Below, piece after piece: positions 1 to 8,723 of a stretch of DNA of 64,000 nt (positions within the stretch are counted from its first letter, which is position 1; every line of letters starts with the position of its first letter). The stretch is from positions 106,531 to 170,530 of the forward strand of contig CALWLW010000004.1 of assembly GCA_944381625.1 (NCBI GenBank), written 5' to 3'. The DNA comes from an uncultured Lachnoclostridium sp. (lineage in GTDB: Bacteria; Bacillota; Clostridia; Lachnospirales; Lachnospiraceae). The position numbers were made by a program, and so were the translations under genes. The notes beneath the pieces were generated by a model. It did not search any database, had not been told where the DNA came from, and saw nothing but the letters and a program-made list of their open reading frames with translations.

Positions 1-1532
1 TGCACGCCGTTTCCTTTATGCACCACTCCCGAAGCGCCTGTGGACTTCAGCAGTTTGTCGTCCACCAGCTCCGCCTTGTGAACCGTACAGCGCAGCCTGG
101 TCGCGCAGCAGTCCACATCGGAAATATTTTTCTTGCCGCCCAGTCCTCTGCAGATGCTGGCGGAAAGCTCATCCTCTTCAGAAGCCGCGCTTCCATCCTG
201 GCCGCCGTTCTTCCTGGCTTCCACATCACTTCTGCGGTACAGCTTCACTTCCTCGCTGTCGTCCCTTCCTGGCGTCTTCAGATCAAGTTTGGTGATCAGG
301 AAAGAGAACAGGAAATAATATACCACGAAATATACCGCGCCCACGACAACGACCCAGATCCAGCTGGTCTTGGCATTGCCCTGCAGAATACCGAACAGGA
401 ACAGGTCGATGAGTCCTCCGGAGAAGGTCATACCCACGCCCACTCCGCAGATATGCATCAGCATGTAAGCCAGACCTGCCAGGATGCAGTGCACCACGTA
501 CAGCAGCGGCGCCACAAAGAGGAACGTAAATTCCAGCGGCTCCGTGATACCGGTCAGCATGGATGTCAGCGCCGCGGACATCAGAAGTCCCGCCACCGCT
601 TTCTTCTTGTCGGATTTGGCCGTGCGGTACATGGCCAGCGCCGCGCCCGGCAGACCGAAGATCATCAGCGGGAATTTCCCGGACATGAACCTGGTGGCCG
701 ATACGGCGAAATGCTCCACTGTGGGATCAGCAAGCTGAGCGAAGAAGATGCTCTGCGCGCCTTCCACCACTCTTCCTCCGATCTCCATGGTTCCGCCCAG
801 AGCCGTCTGCCAGAACGGAAGATAGAATACATGATGTAATCCGAACGGGATCAGCGCACGCTCCATGAGGCCGTACAGCCAGGTTCCGGCATACCCGGAT
901 TCCAGCACCACGCCGCCCACAGCGTAGATCCCCGTCTGGATCGTGGGCCAGATATAGAACATCAGGATACCCACCGCGGTATACACCAGCGCGCTGATGA
1001 TCGGCACGAATCTGGTTCCGCCGAAAAAGGACAGTACCTGCGGGAGCTCAATCCGGTAAAACCGGTTGTGGAGGGCCGCCACGCCCAGCCCTACGATGAT
1101 ACCGCCGAACACACCCATCTGCAGGGACGTGATCCCCACCACGGACGCAGTCGCGCCTTCCAGCATGGCTTCTGCTCCGCCGTGGCTCTCAATCATTGCG
1201 CCGATGGACGCATGCATGATGAAAAATGCAATGGCCGCTGACAACGCTGCCACCTCTTTCTCCTTTTTCGCCATGCCGATGGCCACGCCCATGGCGAAGA
1301 TGATGGGCAGGTTGGCGAACACAATATCCCCCGCCTCGCTCATCACCTGCAGGATCACATAGATCATGGTTCCGGGGCCCATGACTCCCAGAAGCCCGTA
1401 GGTCTCCAGCATGGTCTCATTGGTAAAGGACCCGCCCACACCCAGCAGCAGTCCCGCCACCGGCAGGATCGCGATTGGCAGCATAAAGGAACGGCCCACA
1501 CGCTGCAGTACGCCAAAAATTTTGTCTTTCAT
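1..1532 (-). CDS. PTS glucose/maltose-type EIICB transporter, C-terminus cut by window edge
   Basis: Membrane sugar permease of the phosphoenolpyruvate phosphotransferase system, which imports a hexose or glucoside and phosphorylates it. The first 510 codons are visible. The protein opens MKDKIFGVLQRVGRSFMLPI and runs through the hydrophobic EIIC domain, with GITEPLEFTFLF-type conserved segments near residue 335 and about ten membrane segments. A charged linker leads into EIIB, where DVDCCATRLR matches the phosphocysteine motif; the second Cys should be the phosphorylated residue. The family is usually about 520-530 residues, so roughly the last 15-20 are missing beyond position 1. A good ribosome-binding site (GGAGGG) precedes the ATG at 1532. 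It is similar to both PtsG and MalX, so the exact sugar cannot be stated. The leader carries an antitermination switch. Confidence 0.93.
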   Translation of the reverse strand, partial: MKDKIFGVLQRVGRSFMLPIAILPVAGLLLGVGGSFTNETMLETYGLLGVMGPGTMIYVILQVMSEAGDIVFANLPIIFAMGVAIGMAKKEKEVAALSAAIAFFIMHASIGAMIESHGGAEAMLEGATASVVGITSLQMGVFGGIIVGLGVAALHNRFYRIELPQVLSFFGGTRFVPIISALVYTAVGILMFYIWPTIQTGIYAVGGVVLESGYAGTWLYGLMERALIPFGLHHVFYLPFWQTALGGTMEIGGRVVEGAQSIFFAQLADPTVEHFAVSATRFMSGKFPLMIFGLPGAALAMYRTAKSDKKKAVAGLLMSAALTSMLTGITEPLEFTFLFVAPLLYVVHCILAGLAYMLMHICGVGVGMTFSGGLIDLFLFGILQGNAKTSWIWVVVVGAVYFVVYYFLFSFLITKLDLKTPGRDDSEEVKLYRRSDVEARKNGGQDGSAASEEDELSASICRGLGGKKNISDVDCCATRLRCTVHKAELVDDKLLKSTGASGVVHKGNGV

Positions 1533-1598
1533 GACTTTCCCTCCTGTTTTCCGGGATTGTTTTATGCGTTTATGATTCCGTTCCTGTCCATCGTGCGC

Positions 1599-1657
1599 AA
1601 AAAAGGCATTAACACGCATAAACATCCCTAACTAAATATTCATGCATAGTTAATGCC
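1599..1657 (-). terminator. Leader terminator of the PTS gene
   Basis: Read on the minus strand, GGCATTAAC (1657-1649) pairs with GTTAATGCC (1613-1605) and is followed at once by six T. The inner loop is long and has extra imperfect pairing. It sits 70 bp before the PTS start codon and overlaps the RAT element at 1647-1677, which is the arrangement of a conditional terminator. Confidence 0.75.
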
Positions 1658-1677
1658 TGCTTTCCAGTAACACACTA
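1647..1677 (-). promoter_or_regulatory. RAT element for a BglG/LicT/GlcT-family antiterminator
   Basis: The minus-strand sequence contains TGTTACTGGAAAGCAGGCA within a 31-nt imperfect hairpin whose outer arms TAGT/ACTA pair. This resembles the ribonucleic antiterminator targets of LicT- and SacY-type proteins (GTTACTG...GCAGGCA core). Its 3' half is the 5' arm of the terminator at 1599-1657, so folding of one excludes the other. Inference: a sugar-responsive antiterminator protein, encoded outside the window or just left of it, controls this PTS gene. Confidence 0.78.
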
Positions 1678-1678
1678 T

Positions 1679-1713
1679 ATTATAGTCTTACCATCTTCCA
1701 GGGCGTTTGTCAA
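1679..1713 (-). promoter_or_regulatory. Probable promoter of the PTS gene
   Basis: On the minus strand a perfect TATAAT (1684-1679) lies directly before the RAT element, so the RNA would start with or near the RAT. A TTGACA is present at 1713-1708, but its 23-bp spacing to TATAAT is too long. It is 17 bp from TAAGAC, so the exact -35/-10 pairing is uncertain. Confidence 0.5.
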
Positions 1714-1774
1714 GGAGAAATCCCCTATTCTTTGCAAAATCGTAACGGCTCAGCCATCCCTCCCGGCTTCCTTC

Positions 1775-2533
1775 TCAGTCCTTCAGGATCAACGCCACCG
1801 GGCAGTGGTCGCTGCCCATCTGCTCCGTCAGAATCCGGCTGTCCTCGATATGGTCCTCATACCCTTCGGATACCAGGAAATAGTCGATACGCCAGCCGGC
1901 GTTTTTCTCCCTGGCCCGGAACCGGTAGGACCACCAACTGTAAACGCCCTCCAGATCCGGATACAGATAGCGGAAAGAGTCCACAAAGCCGGAAGCCAGC
2001 AGATCCCGCATCTTCTGGCGTTCCTCGTCGGAGAACCCTGCGTTCCCCCTGTTGGTCTTGGGATTTTTCAGGTCGATCTCTTCCTTCGCCACATTGAAAT
2101 CCCCGGTGACGATCACCGGCTTTTTCTCTTTCAGCGCTCCCAGGTACGCCCGGAAATCATCCTCCCACTCCATCCGGTAGTCGATGCGGGCCAGGCCCTG
2201 CTGAGCGTTGGGCACGTACACATCCACCAGATAATACTCCGGGTATTCCAGCGTGATCGTCCTGCCCTCGGTATTGTGCCGGTCCAGTCCCAGGTCATAG
2301 GACACCGACAGCGGAATCTCCTTCGTCAGCACCGCCGTCCCGGAGTACCCCTTCTTCTGGGCGCTGTTCCAGTACACGGTATAATCCCCAAAGTCAAAAT
2401 CTGCCTGTTCCGGCTGCATCTTCGTCTCCTGCAGGCACAGCACATCCGGCTGCTCCCGCTCCAGAAATTCCATAAATCCCTTCGTCATGCAGGCTCTCAG
2501 GCCGTTCACATTCCAGGAATAAAGCTTCTTCAT
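1775..2533 (-). CDS. xth: Exodeoxyribonuclease III (AP endonuclease)
   Basis: Cytoplasmic DNA-repair nuclease that cuts at abasic sites and degrades 3' ends of duplex DNA. At 252 residues it has the usual ExoIII/ExoA length. The endonuclease/exonuclease/phosphatase fold is shown by SWNVNGLRA at the N-terminus, the metal-binding Glu in LQETKM (residue 36), GDFNVA near residue 145 and the terminal GSDHCPV motif near 241-247 with the catalytic Asp-His pair. It starts at ATG 2533 after a GGAGAA site. The gene stands alone between the PTS leader and a lipoprotein gene on the same strand. Confidence 0.96.
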   Translation of the reverse strand: MKKLYSWNVNGLRACMTKGFMEFLEREQPDVLCLQETKMQPEQADFDFGDYTVYWNSAQKKGYSGTAVLTKEIPLSVSYDLGLDRHNTEGRTITLEYPEYYLVDVYVPNAQQGLARIDYRMEWEDDFRAYLGALKEKKPVIVTGDFNVAKEEIDLKNPKTNRGNAGFSDEERQKMRDLLASGFVDSFRYLYPDLEGVYSWWSYRFRAREKNAGWRIDYFLVSEGYEDHIEDSRILTEQMGSDHCPVALILKD

Positions 2534-2558
2534 AGCGTTCTCCTTCTTCTCTCAAGTC

Positions 2559-4070
2559 TCAATCGTATTTTATCATTTCCGGGATGGAATATCCCAGGTT
2601 CAGATCCAGGTTCAGGCGGTAAGCAGGGACGCGCCCGTCATCGTCGTAAATATAATAGGATTCATAGGAGCCATGGGTGATGTATCCACTTTCATGCTCC
2701 AGCCGTTCCGCGCTGTCATAATAACTGTCCATGCTCCCCAGAGTGGTTCCAAACAGCATACTGTTGTGGACGTACTCCCGGCAAAACAGCGTCCCGTCGT
2801 CCCGATAGATCCAGTTTAGCTCCAGGATGGTACACCGCTCTCCAGAATCATCCAGCCAGTCGATCAATCCCGTGGACCGATATCTGTCCGGCCTGCCCTC
2901 TTCGGTGTACCATATTTCCTCCCGGTAGTCCTCCGCCTGATCCGCTCCGTCTTGCCCGTACACATTTTTACAGGAAAAGCTGTCTAACTCTTCCCAGGCC
3001 TGTCCATCTCCCATGCGGAAGGTAAACCCCTCCACCTCCTCGTCTTTTTCGAGCTCTCCGGTAAAAAAGTTATAATACCGGAATCCACAGCCCATTCCCC
3101 GTTCCTCGTCCAGATATAACTCCAACTGCAGGTCGCCCCGCATGTCATAGTATTGGAAAAACGGCTCCGCTCCGATGAATCCACAGTCCTCCAGAAGCGC
3201 TTCCCGGCTCTCATAGGTTTCCATATGGGACTTCCCATCCTCTTCCAGTTCCTCCAGCCAGGTACGGATCACCGGATCTTTATCATAGGATTTTGTATAA
3301 GGAAGGTCTTCCCAGAAAAGGAAATCATAATACTCTGTATTCTTCCATTCTCCATCTTCCTCCGTCTCCACCGTCCCGTCAAAAATGACCGCGCCGTCCA
3401 GGCAGTCCTGGATCAGCAGTCTTCCGTCCTCTTTCCAGAAAGTCCGGCTGCGAACCTCCACCGCTTCGTCCAGCCATGGACGCGGGAACCAGACGACGCG
3501 GAAGATGCTTTCCCGGCACACATCCCCGGCCTCTTCTGCTGCCAGTAAATTCCAGTGATTGTCGGGACCCAGGCGTTCATACCGGGGTATCCTCACCGGC
3601 TCCTCCAGGAACCGCTGGTTTTCCCTGTCCCATACGTACAGGCTTCCCTCCAACTCTATAGAAGGCTTTTCCTGCTCTTCTTCCAGAGTATCTCCGCTCT
3701 GCTCTCCCGGAAAAAGCTCCAGATCCATATATCCGTCGTACATCAGATCGTCGAAAAATATTTCCGCCTGTTCGGTGAGTTTTCCGCAGGGCAGCCGCTG
3801 CATGAGGTTCCCCTCTTCATCTTTCAGAAGGATCTCATACTCTACGGGAATCTCCCTGGACGCGGCCAGCGCCAAAGTCCAGCCCTCCATATCGCTGCCG
3901 AACGGATAATCCAGCAGAATCTCCCCGAATTCCTCCTGCTCTTCCGTTTCAGCCCTCTGTTCTTCCTCCTCCGCTTCGGCCGCCTCCTCTTTCATAGAAG
4001 AATCGGCTCTGCATGCCGGCAGGAGCATGCAGGCGCACGCGGCCAATATCCAGGCCATCCTCATTCTCAT
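2559..4070 (-). CDS. Hypothetical acidic lipoprotein
   Basis: A 503-residue exported protein that I do not recognise. The N-terminus MRMRMAWILAACACMLLPAC is a lipoprotein signal with lipobox LPAC, so the mature protein should be anchored outside the membrane through Cys20. A strongly acidic linker rich in Glu follows (about residues 28-50). The rest is rich in Tyr, Trp, Asp and Glu and contains runs resembling repeated beta strands (segments such as SGYITHGSYESYYIYDDDG near the C-terminus), suggesting a beta-sheet extracellular domain. AGAGGG precedes the ATG at 4070. It lies 100 bp downstream of rnpB. Confidence 0.75.
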   Translation of the reverse strand: MRMRMAWILAACACMLLPACRADSSMKEEAAEAEEEEQRAETEEQEEFGEILLDYPFGSDMEGWTLALAASREIPVEYEILLKDEEGNLMQRLPCGKLTEQAEIFFDDLMYDGYMDLELFPGEQSGDTLEEEQEKPSIELEGSLYVWDRENQRFLEEPVRIPRYERLGPDNHWNLLAAEEAGDVCRESIFRVVWFPRPWLDEAVEVRSRTFWKEDGRLLIQDCLDGAVIFDGTVETEEDGEWKNTEYYDFLFWEDLPYTKSYDKDPVIRTWLEELEEDGKSHMETYESREALLEDCGFIGAEPFFQYYDMRGDLQLELYLDEERGMGCGFRYYNFFTGELEKDEEVEGFTFRMGDGQAWEELDSFSCKNVYGQDGADQAEDYREEIWYTEEGRPDRYRSTGLIDWLDDSGERCTILELNWIYRDDGTLFCREYVHNSMLFGTTLGSMDSYYDSAERLEHESGYITHGSYESYYIYDDDGRVPAYRLNLDLNLGYSIPEMIKYD

Positions 4071-4171
4071 ATATTCCCTCTAAAGAACAAGGCCGCCGCG
4101 CCCGCCGTACACCGATGGCCTGATCCGGTCCCGGCGTGCCGCAGGCAGCGGCAGCCCATTTTCTTTTTTAT

Positions 4172-4516
4172 ATCAGCAAGCAGGACGATAAGCCGGGTTA
4201 TGTCGTTGAGCAATCATCTATCTAGGCGTACTGTCGCCAGTACGCTCAAGCGACCTACCTGAAGCTGACGGGCCGCCATATGCTTCTGCTTGGTCTTGCT
4301 TCGGATGGGGTTTACATGTGCCCCGTCTGTTACCAGCCGGGCGGTAGTCTCTTACACTGCCTTTCCACCCTTACCAGGAAGATCCTGGCGGTTTATTTCT
4401 GTTGCACTGGCCTTGGAGTCACCTCCACCGGACGTTATCCGGCATCCTGCCCTGTGAAGCCCGGACTTTCCTCACCTGATTTACATCAGCCGCGATTGCC
4501 TGTCCTACTTGCTGCT
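4172..4516 (-). ncRNA. rnpB: RNase P RNA, bacterial type A
   Basis: Catalytic RNA of ribonuclease P, which matures tRNA 5' ends. On the minus strand the conserved elements occur in order: GCAAGTAGGACAGGC at the 5' end (P1), GAGGAAAGTCCGGGC (P4 5' strand), CAGGGCAGGATGCC, ACAGAAA, GGTAAGGGTGGAAAGGCAG, GCAAGACCAAGCAGAAG, then a GTAGGTCGCTTGAG-type segment, CTAGATAGATGATTGCTC and ACATAACCCGGCTTATCG (P4 3' strand), closing with GTCCTGCTTGC, which pairs with the 5' end. Length is about 345 nt. The ends are set by the P1 helix and may be off by a few bases. Confidence 0.95.
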
Positions 4517-4578
4517 TCTATATTCTATCCTACGGCAAATGCCCTGTCAAGCGCGGGATACGGCTTCCCGTTCCGCCG

Positions 4579-5241
4579 TTATTCTACCTGCTCTTTCCGA
4601 AACCGCACCTTCTCCCCACGCCCGGACAGCGCCGCCTCAAAAGCCCAGGAAAGAGCCGCAAACATGAAGATGGCCGCAATCACGTCCAGCGCGGAATGCT
4701 GTTTTGTGAACATAGTGGAAAGAATGATCGCCGCCGCGAAGCACCTCCCTGTGAAGACGCCCCATCCGGGCAGTTTCTCTTTCTGAAGCTCCAGCGTGTA
4801 CTGCAGGACCAGCGTCACGAACACATGCATGCTGGGAAAGACACCTTTGGGCGTATCCACCGTCTGCACAAACTTCATCAGCCACCCACTGAGAGTCGAT
4901 GTATCGTAGGTGATGCTCTCCCGGAAATCAAGGCCCGTGGGCCACACATAGGTGATCAGCAGGAAAATATTCATGCCCGTAACCAGGATCAGCACTGCTT
5001 TTCTATAGTCCTTATCGTCCAGATTCCTCAGCGCCAGCACCGCACAGACGACAATATACGGGAACCAGCTCAGATACGGATACACAAACGCAGGCACATG
5101 GGGGATCAGTTCGTCCAGCCAGCAGGAAATGATCGTCACCTGCTCCGGCTCGAAGATCTCCTGGTACACAAACAGGGCCATATAGACGGCAAGCCAGGCC
5201 GCCAGCGGCACCAGACGCCTTCTCTTGATAAATTCTTTCAT
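4579..5241 (-). CDS. PAP2-family membrane phosphatase
   Basis: A 220-residue integral membrane protein of the type 2 phosphatidic acid phosphatase family, which removes phosphate from lipid or isoprenoid phosphates at the membrane surface. Five or six hydrophobic helices are visible. The active-site motifs are reduced but recognisable: PSMHV (residues 136-140) and KQHSALDV (180-187), whose His residues would form and relay the phospho-enzyme. The basic start MKEFIKRRR and Arg-rich tail suggest both ends are cytoplasmic. GGAGC precedes ATG 5241. Substrate unknown; undecaprenyl pyrophosphate or an inositol phospholipid are possible. Confidence 0.85.
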   Translation of the reverse strand: MKEFIKRRRLVPLAAWLAVYMALFVYQEIFEPEQVTIISCWLDELIPHVPAFVYPYLSWFPYIVVCAVLALRNLDDKDYRKAVLILVTGMNIFLLITYVWPTGLDFRESITYDTSTLSGWLMKFVQTVDTPKGVFPSMHVFVTLVLQYTLELQKEKLPGWGVFTGRCFAAAIILSTMFTKQHSALDVIAAIFMFAALSWAFEAALSGRGEKVRFRKEQVE

Positions 5242-5334
5242 TTGTATAGCTCCATTTCCATAAAATCTCTTCTTGATGCGATTCCAGTCTAGCCGTCCCG
5301 TCCCGTTTTGTCAACCCTTTCGGAGCGATCCCGT

Positions 5335-5566
5335 CCTGCTGATCCTGGATGAGGCCAGGGTAGAGATCGGGGAACAGACGGTGATCGGGTCCGGTTCGGT
5401 CGTCACCAGGGATATTCCCGCCCATGTAGTTGCGGCAGGAAATCCCTGCAGAGTGATCCGCCGGATTACGGAAGAAGACGCCCGGTACTGGAGGATGCAG
5501 CAATACGGGTATGAACATGACCCGGACATCTCCCCCGGCACCGCGGCGTCTGAGAATCAAATATGA
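5335..5566 (+). pseudogene. Remnant of a maltose/galactoside O-acetyltransferase
   Basis: Only the C-terminal quarter remains. The frame reads [20 protein letters not shown] and then [13 protein letters not shown], the left-handed beta-helix end of the LacA/Maa sugar O-acetyltransferases, followed by about 35 unrelated-looking residues to the stop at 5564-5566. No start, acetyl-CoA site or catalytic His region is present upstream, and homology begins abruptly around 5345. It is convergent with the uridine-kinase-like gene and overlaps its end by 10 bp. It reads as a decayed gene on the opposite strand to its neighbours. Confidence 0.8.
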
Positions 5567-7215
5567 AAATAGCTTCCTCCGATAAATTCACGAAGGATAG
5601 AATTGTTTGGCACACGCTCGCTGTCCACACCCAGGAAATAATCCAGGAATTTCAGCAGGCGTTTTGCCTCCGGATATTCCGGGTCTTCCGGCCGGATGCC
5701 AAAGAGCAGCGGCTCCGCATACTGCTTCAGCACCGCCAGCTCATAGATCAGGGCAGAATTGAACACCACATCGGCGCTTTCCTGATAGGGAAAGATGTTT
5801 TCATCCTCGCCACGGCGCACGCTGGGCCACATGGCGATGGTGCGGCGGGCGGAAGCCCCTCTCGTCCTTGCGTCCCTCACGATCCGGCGCAGGAGCCGTC
5901 CGTCCGTGGTGGGGATCCGGTTGTGCTCATCCACATTCAGCTGAGTCAATGCGCTCAGATAAATCTTAAACTTATTCTCCTGAGGCAGGGAATAAGAGAG
6001 CGCGTCGTTCAGGCAGTGAATCCCCTCGATAACAAGCACGTCGTCATGTCCCAATTGCAGCTCGTTTCCTTTATATTCTTTTTTCCCGGTCAGGAAATTG
6101 AACGTGGGCAGGGATACCTTCTCTCCCCTGAGAAGCGCCTGCATCTGTCCGTTGAACAGCTCCAGATCCATGGCTCCCAGACATTCAAAATCATAGTCCC
6201 CGTTCGCGTCTCTGGGCGTATCCTCCCGCTCCACAAAGTAATTGTCCACAGCAATGGGATGAGGTTTCAGCCCATGAGCCATAAGCTGTATGGAAAGCCG
6301 ATGGGAGAACGTGGTCTTGCCGGAGGACGACGGGCCTGCGATCATGATCAGCTTCTTGTCCTCCCTGGACGCGATCTGGGCGGCGATATTGCCCAGTTCC
6401 TTTTCCATCATGGCTTCCTGGGCCAGAATAATATTGCCAATCTCCCCGTCCACGATTTTCTCATTCAGCGCGCCGATGGTTCCCGCTCCCAGCACAGACC
6501 CCCATCTGCCGGAATTCTTCAGCGCTGTGAACACTTTCCGCTCCGGCTGGAAATCCCACATGATCTCCGGCGTCTTCATGGGCGGAAACTCCAGCACAAA
6601 GCCCTCGTCGAAGGGAATCAAGTCAAAATATTTCAGGTATCCCGTGTGGGGCACCATATAGCCGTAATAATAATCTTCAAATCCATCCAGGCAGTACACG
6701 TTGACAGAGGAGCTTCTGCGGAACCTGAAAAGCCTCGCCTTGTCCTCCATTCCATGCCGTTTAAAATGGCGGATGGCCTTTTCCACCGGTATACTCCGTT
6801 TCCCGATGGGCAGCGCCTGCTCGGCCAGTTCCTGCATCCTCCCTTTTACTGCCGAGAGGAAAGCCGCGTCCGGGCGCGCGGCCCGGCTGGTACAGTAAAA
6901 TCCCTCGCTCACTGTAAAATGCACGCGGATACCCTGGACCGCTTCCTGTCCGGCCACATCCCAGACCGCTTTCAGCATGAGCAGCACCGCGCTCCTCTTG
7001 TACGTCTCATATCCGGCCTTGTCCCCCACCGTCAGAAATTCCACCGTACAGTTTTTTCCAACGGGGCGGAACAACTCCCTCATCTTGTGCGTCTCCATTT
7101 CCATGGCCAGCACAATGGGATACGGGTAATCCTTCTGGTGCTGCCGCGCCAGTTCCCCATACGTCATATCATCAGGTATTTCCGTCTCTTTTCCGGCAAT
7201 TACGATCTTTTTCAT
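5557..7215 (-). CDS. Nucleoside (uridine) kinase-like protein with TGS and ThrRS-like domains
   Basis: A 552-residue cytoplasmic protein in three parts: an N-terminal TGS domain (residues 1-60), a segment resembling the second additional domain of threonyl-tRNA synthetase (about 60-220), and a C-terminal P-loop phosphotransferase of the uridine kinase/phosphoribulokinase family with Walker [17 protein letters not shown] near residue 290, [10 protein letters not shown] and [10 protein letters not shown]. The family is common in Clostridia and annotated as nucleoside kinase; its substrate is not settled. ATG 7215 is chosen over a GTG three codons upstream because AGGAAGG lies 8 bp before it. 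It is followed upstream by nif3-like and trmK genes on the same strand. Confidence 0.88.
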   Translation of the reverse strand: MKKIVIAGKETEIPDDMTYGELARQHQKDYPYPIVLAMEMETHKMRELFRPVGKNCTVEFLTVGDKAGYETYKRSAVLLMLKAVWDVAGQEAVQGIRVHFTVSEGFYCTSRAARPDAAFLSAVKGRMQELAEQALPIGKRSIPVEKAIRHFKRHGMEDKARLFRFRRSSSVNVYCLDGFEDYYYGYMVPHTGYLKYFDLIPFDEGFVLEFPPMKTPEIMWDFQPERKVFTALKNSGRWGSVLGAGTIGALNEKIVDGEIGNIILAQEAMMEKELGNIAAQIASREDKKLIMIAGPSSSGKTTFSHRLSIQLMAHGLKPHPIAVDNYFVEREDTPRDANGDYDFECLGAMDLELFNGQMQALLRGEKVSLPTFNFLTGKKEYKGNELQLGHDDVLVIEGIHCLNDALSYSLPQENKFKIYLSALTQLNVDEHNRIPTTDGRLLRRIVRDARTRGASARRTIAMWPSVRRGEDENIFPYQESADVVFNSALIYELAVLKQYAEPLLFGIRPEDPEYPEAKRLLKFLDYFLGVDSERVPNNSILREFIGGSYFHI

Positions 7216-7236
7216 TCCCTGCACCTTCCTTTGCTG

Positions 7237-8007
7237 TCAGATCACGGTAAACGGATGGCATACCGGCACGCAGGCGATCCGCACGCCGCTTAAAGTTTTC
7301 TCCAGATACGCCTTCACGTCCTCCATAAATATATGCTCGATACCATAGTGGCCCGCGTCGATGACGCACATGCCCTGATCCACCGCATCGATGCCCGTAT
7401 GGTGGTCAATATCCCCTGTAATATAGACGTCACACCCGAACCGCAGGGCTTCCGGCATCGTACTCTTCCCTGCGCCCGGGCAGATGGCCGCCGAATAGAC
7501 CTCACAATCCGGATCACCAAAGATCTTCACATTTGGAATCCCGTAGGCCTGTTTTACCCGCCGGGCGCACTCCTCCAGTGTCATGCGTTCCGGCAGTACG
7601 CCCACTCTGCCGATCCCTTCGCCGTCCTTAATCTCCTCCAGCACCGTGCATTCCTGAAGCTCCATCAACCTGGCCGCCAGGTCCGCCATCCCCCTGGAGT
7701 CATAATTGGTATGCATGGCATAATAGGAAATATCGCTGCAGATCAGGGACAGAAGGCGCCTGCCGTTCATGTCATCGTCCGTCACCCGCCTGACCGGCGA
7801 AAACAGCATGGGATGGTGGGTAATCAGCATATCCGCCCCCTGATCCGAGGCCATTTTCACCACCTCATCCGTGGCGTCCAGCGCCAGCAGGATCTTTTTA
7901 ACTTCTTTATCCCGCCTGCCCGCCAGCAGTCCCACGTTATCCCAGTCACAGGCGTACTCCGGCGAATATTCCTTTTCCAGTATCTCACAGATCTCTCTGC
8001 ATCTCAT
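7237..8007 (-). CDS. Nif3-like dinuclear metal-centre protein
   Basis: A 256-residue member of the NIF3/DUF34 family (sometimes annotated GTP cyclohydrolase 1 type 2), toroidal hexamers with a two-metal site. Visible landmarks are the opening DWDNVGLLAG, the metal ligands in ITHHPMLF (around residue 65) and the terminal DAGHYGIEHIF segment with His and Glu ligands. The family lacks a firmly assigned reaction. It overlaps the end of trmK by 4 bp (start 8007, trmK stop at 8004), a pairing that is widespread in Firmicutes, so the two are co-translated. Confidence 0.93.
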   Translation of the reverse strand: MRCREICEILEKEYSPEYACDWDNVGLLAGRRDKEVKKILLALDATDEVVKMASDQGADMLITHHPMLFSPVRRVTDDDMNGRRLLSLICSDISYYAMHTNYDSRGMADLAARLMELQECTVLEEIKDGEGIGRVGVLPERMTLEECARRVKQAYGIPNVKIFGDPDCEVYSAAICPGAGKSTMPEALRFGCDVYITGDIDHHTGIDAVDQGMCVIDAGHYGIEHIFMEDVKAYLEKTLSGVRIACVPVCHPFTVI

Positions 8008-8720
8008 CTCCTGATCCCCTCCTTTTTCCGGGCGCAGATCTCTGACAGGACAGTTTCCAGGTACTGGCCCTGCCGCTCCAGTTCCCGCATCCTGGGAGAA
8101 GTCTCCTTCCCGTGCTCACCCAGACGTTCCCTGATACCCCTGTTCTTGGACAGGCACGCCCGGATATAATCCTCCAGCACCGGCAGGGACTTTTGAAGCT
8201 CCGTGCTGCCGTAAAAAAATTCTGCTTCGCCCAGCGGCTCCTGACGCCCATGGACCGCTTTCATCATGGGGTAGTATTTTCCCCCGTCCAGCACCATATC
8301 TTCCTCCACAATCCGGTAACCGTTCTCTCCAAGCCACCGTCTCACCAGATGAATCTCCGACTGAGGCTGGAGGATCAGTTCCCGAACCGTTCCCAGACAG
8401 TGTCCGCCGCCTTCCAGTATCCTTACAGTCAGGGCGCCGCCCATGCCGGCGATCAGCACCGTATCCGCCTCCCCGGCTTTCAGCGCAGCCAGGCCGTCTG
8501 ACAGCCGCGTGTCAATATATGTAGAGAGCCCCTGCCCTCGGATATGCTCCTGTGCCCTTTGCAGCGGCCCGGGATTCACATCCATGGCCACCGCGGAGGG
8601 TATCTTTCCTCTGAGCACCAGCGCGATGGGGATATATCCATGATCCGTCCCCACATCCGCCAGCCGGTTCCCCTCGCTTACCTTGGACGCCAGGCGTTCC
8701 ATCCTTTCAGAGAGCTGCAT
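8004..8720 (-). CDS. trmK: tRNA (adenine(22)-N1)-methyltransferase
   Basis: A 238-residue SAM-dependent methyltransferase that makes m1A22 in tRNA. The Rossmann core begins VSEGNRLADVGTDHGYIPIA, with DVGTDHG as motif I. DVNPGPLQRA follows and then TVLIAGMGGALTVRILEGG, the signature of the family; LILQPQSE is the catalytic NPPY-like region. The C-terminal part is a coiled, basic helix. It lies 4 bp downstream of sigA and overlaps nif3, so this is a sigA-trmK-nif3 transcription unit, an order common in Firmicutes. Confidence 0.93.
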   Translation of the reverse strand: MQLSERMERLASKVSEGNRLADVGTDHGYIPIALVLRGKIPSAVAMDVNPGPLQRAQEHIRGQGLSTYIDTRLSDGLAALKAGEADTVLIAGMGGALTVRILEGGGHCLGTVRELILQPQSEIHLVRRWLGENGYRIVEEDMVLDGGKYYPMMKAVHGRQEPLGEAEFFYGSTELQKSLPVLEDYIRACLSKNRGIRERLGEHGKETSPRMRELERQGQYLETVLSEICARKKEGIRR

Positions 8721-8723
8721 GGC

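Noticed and set aside
5563..7293. Long open frame of 576 codons on the plus strand
   Set aside because: It is antisense to the uridine-kinase-like gene, rich in His, Arg and Gln, and matches no fold. The minus-strand gene has clear motifs.
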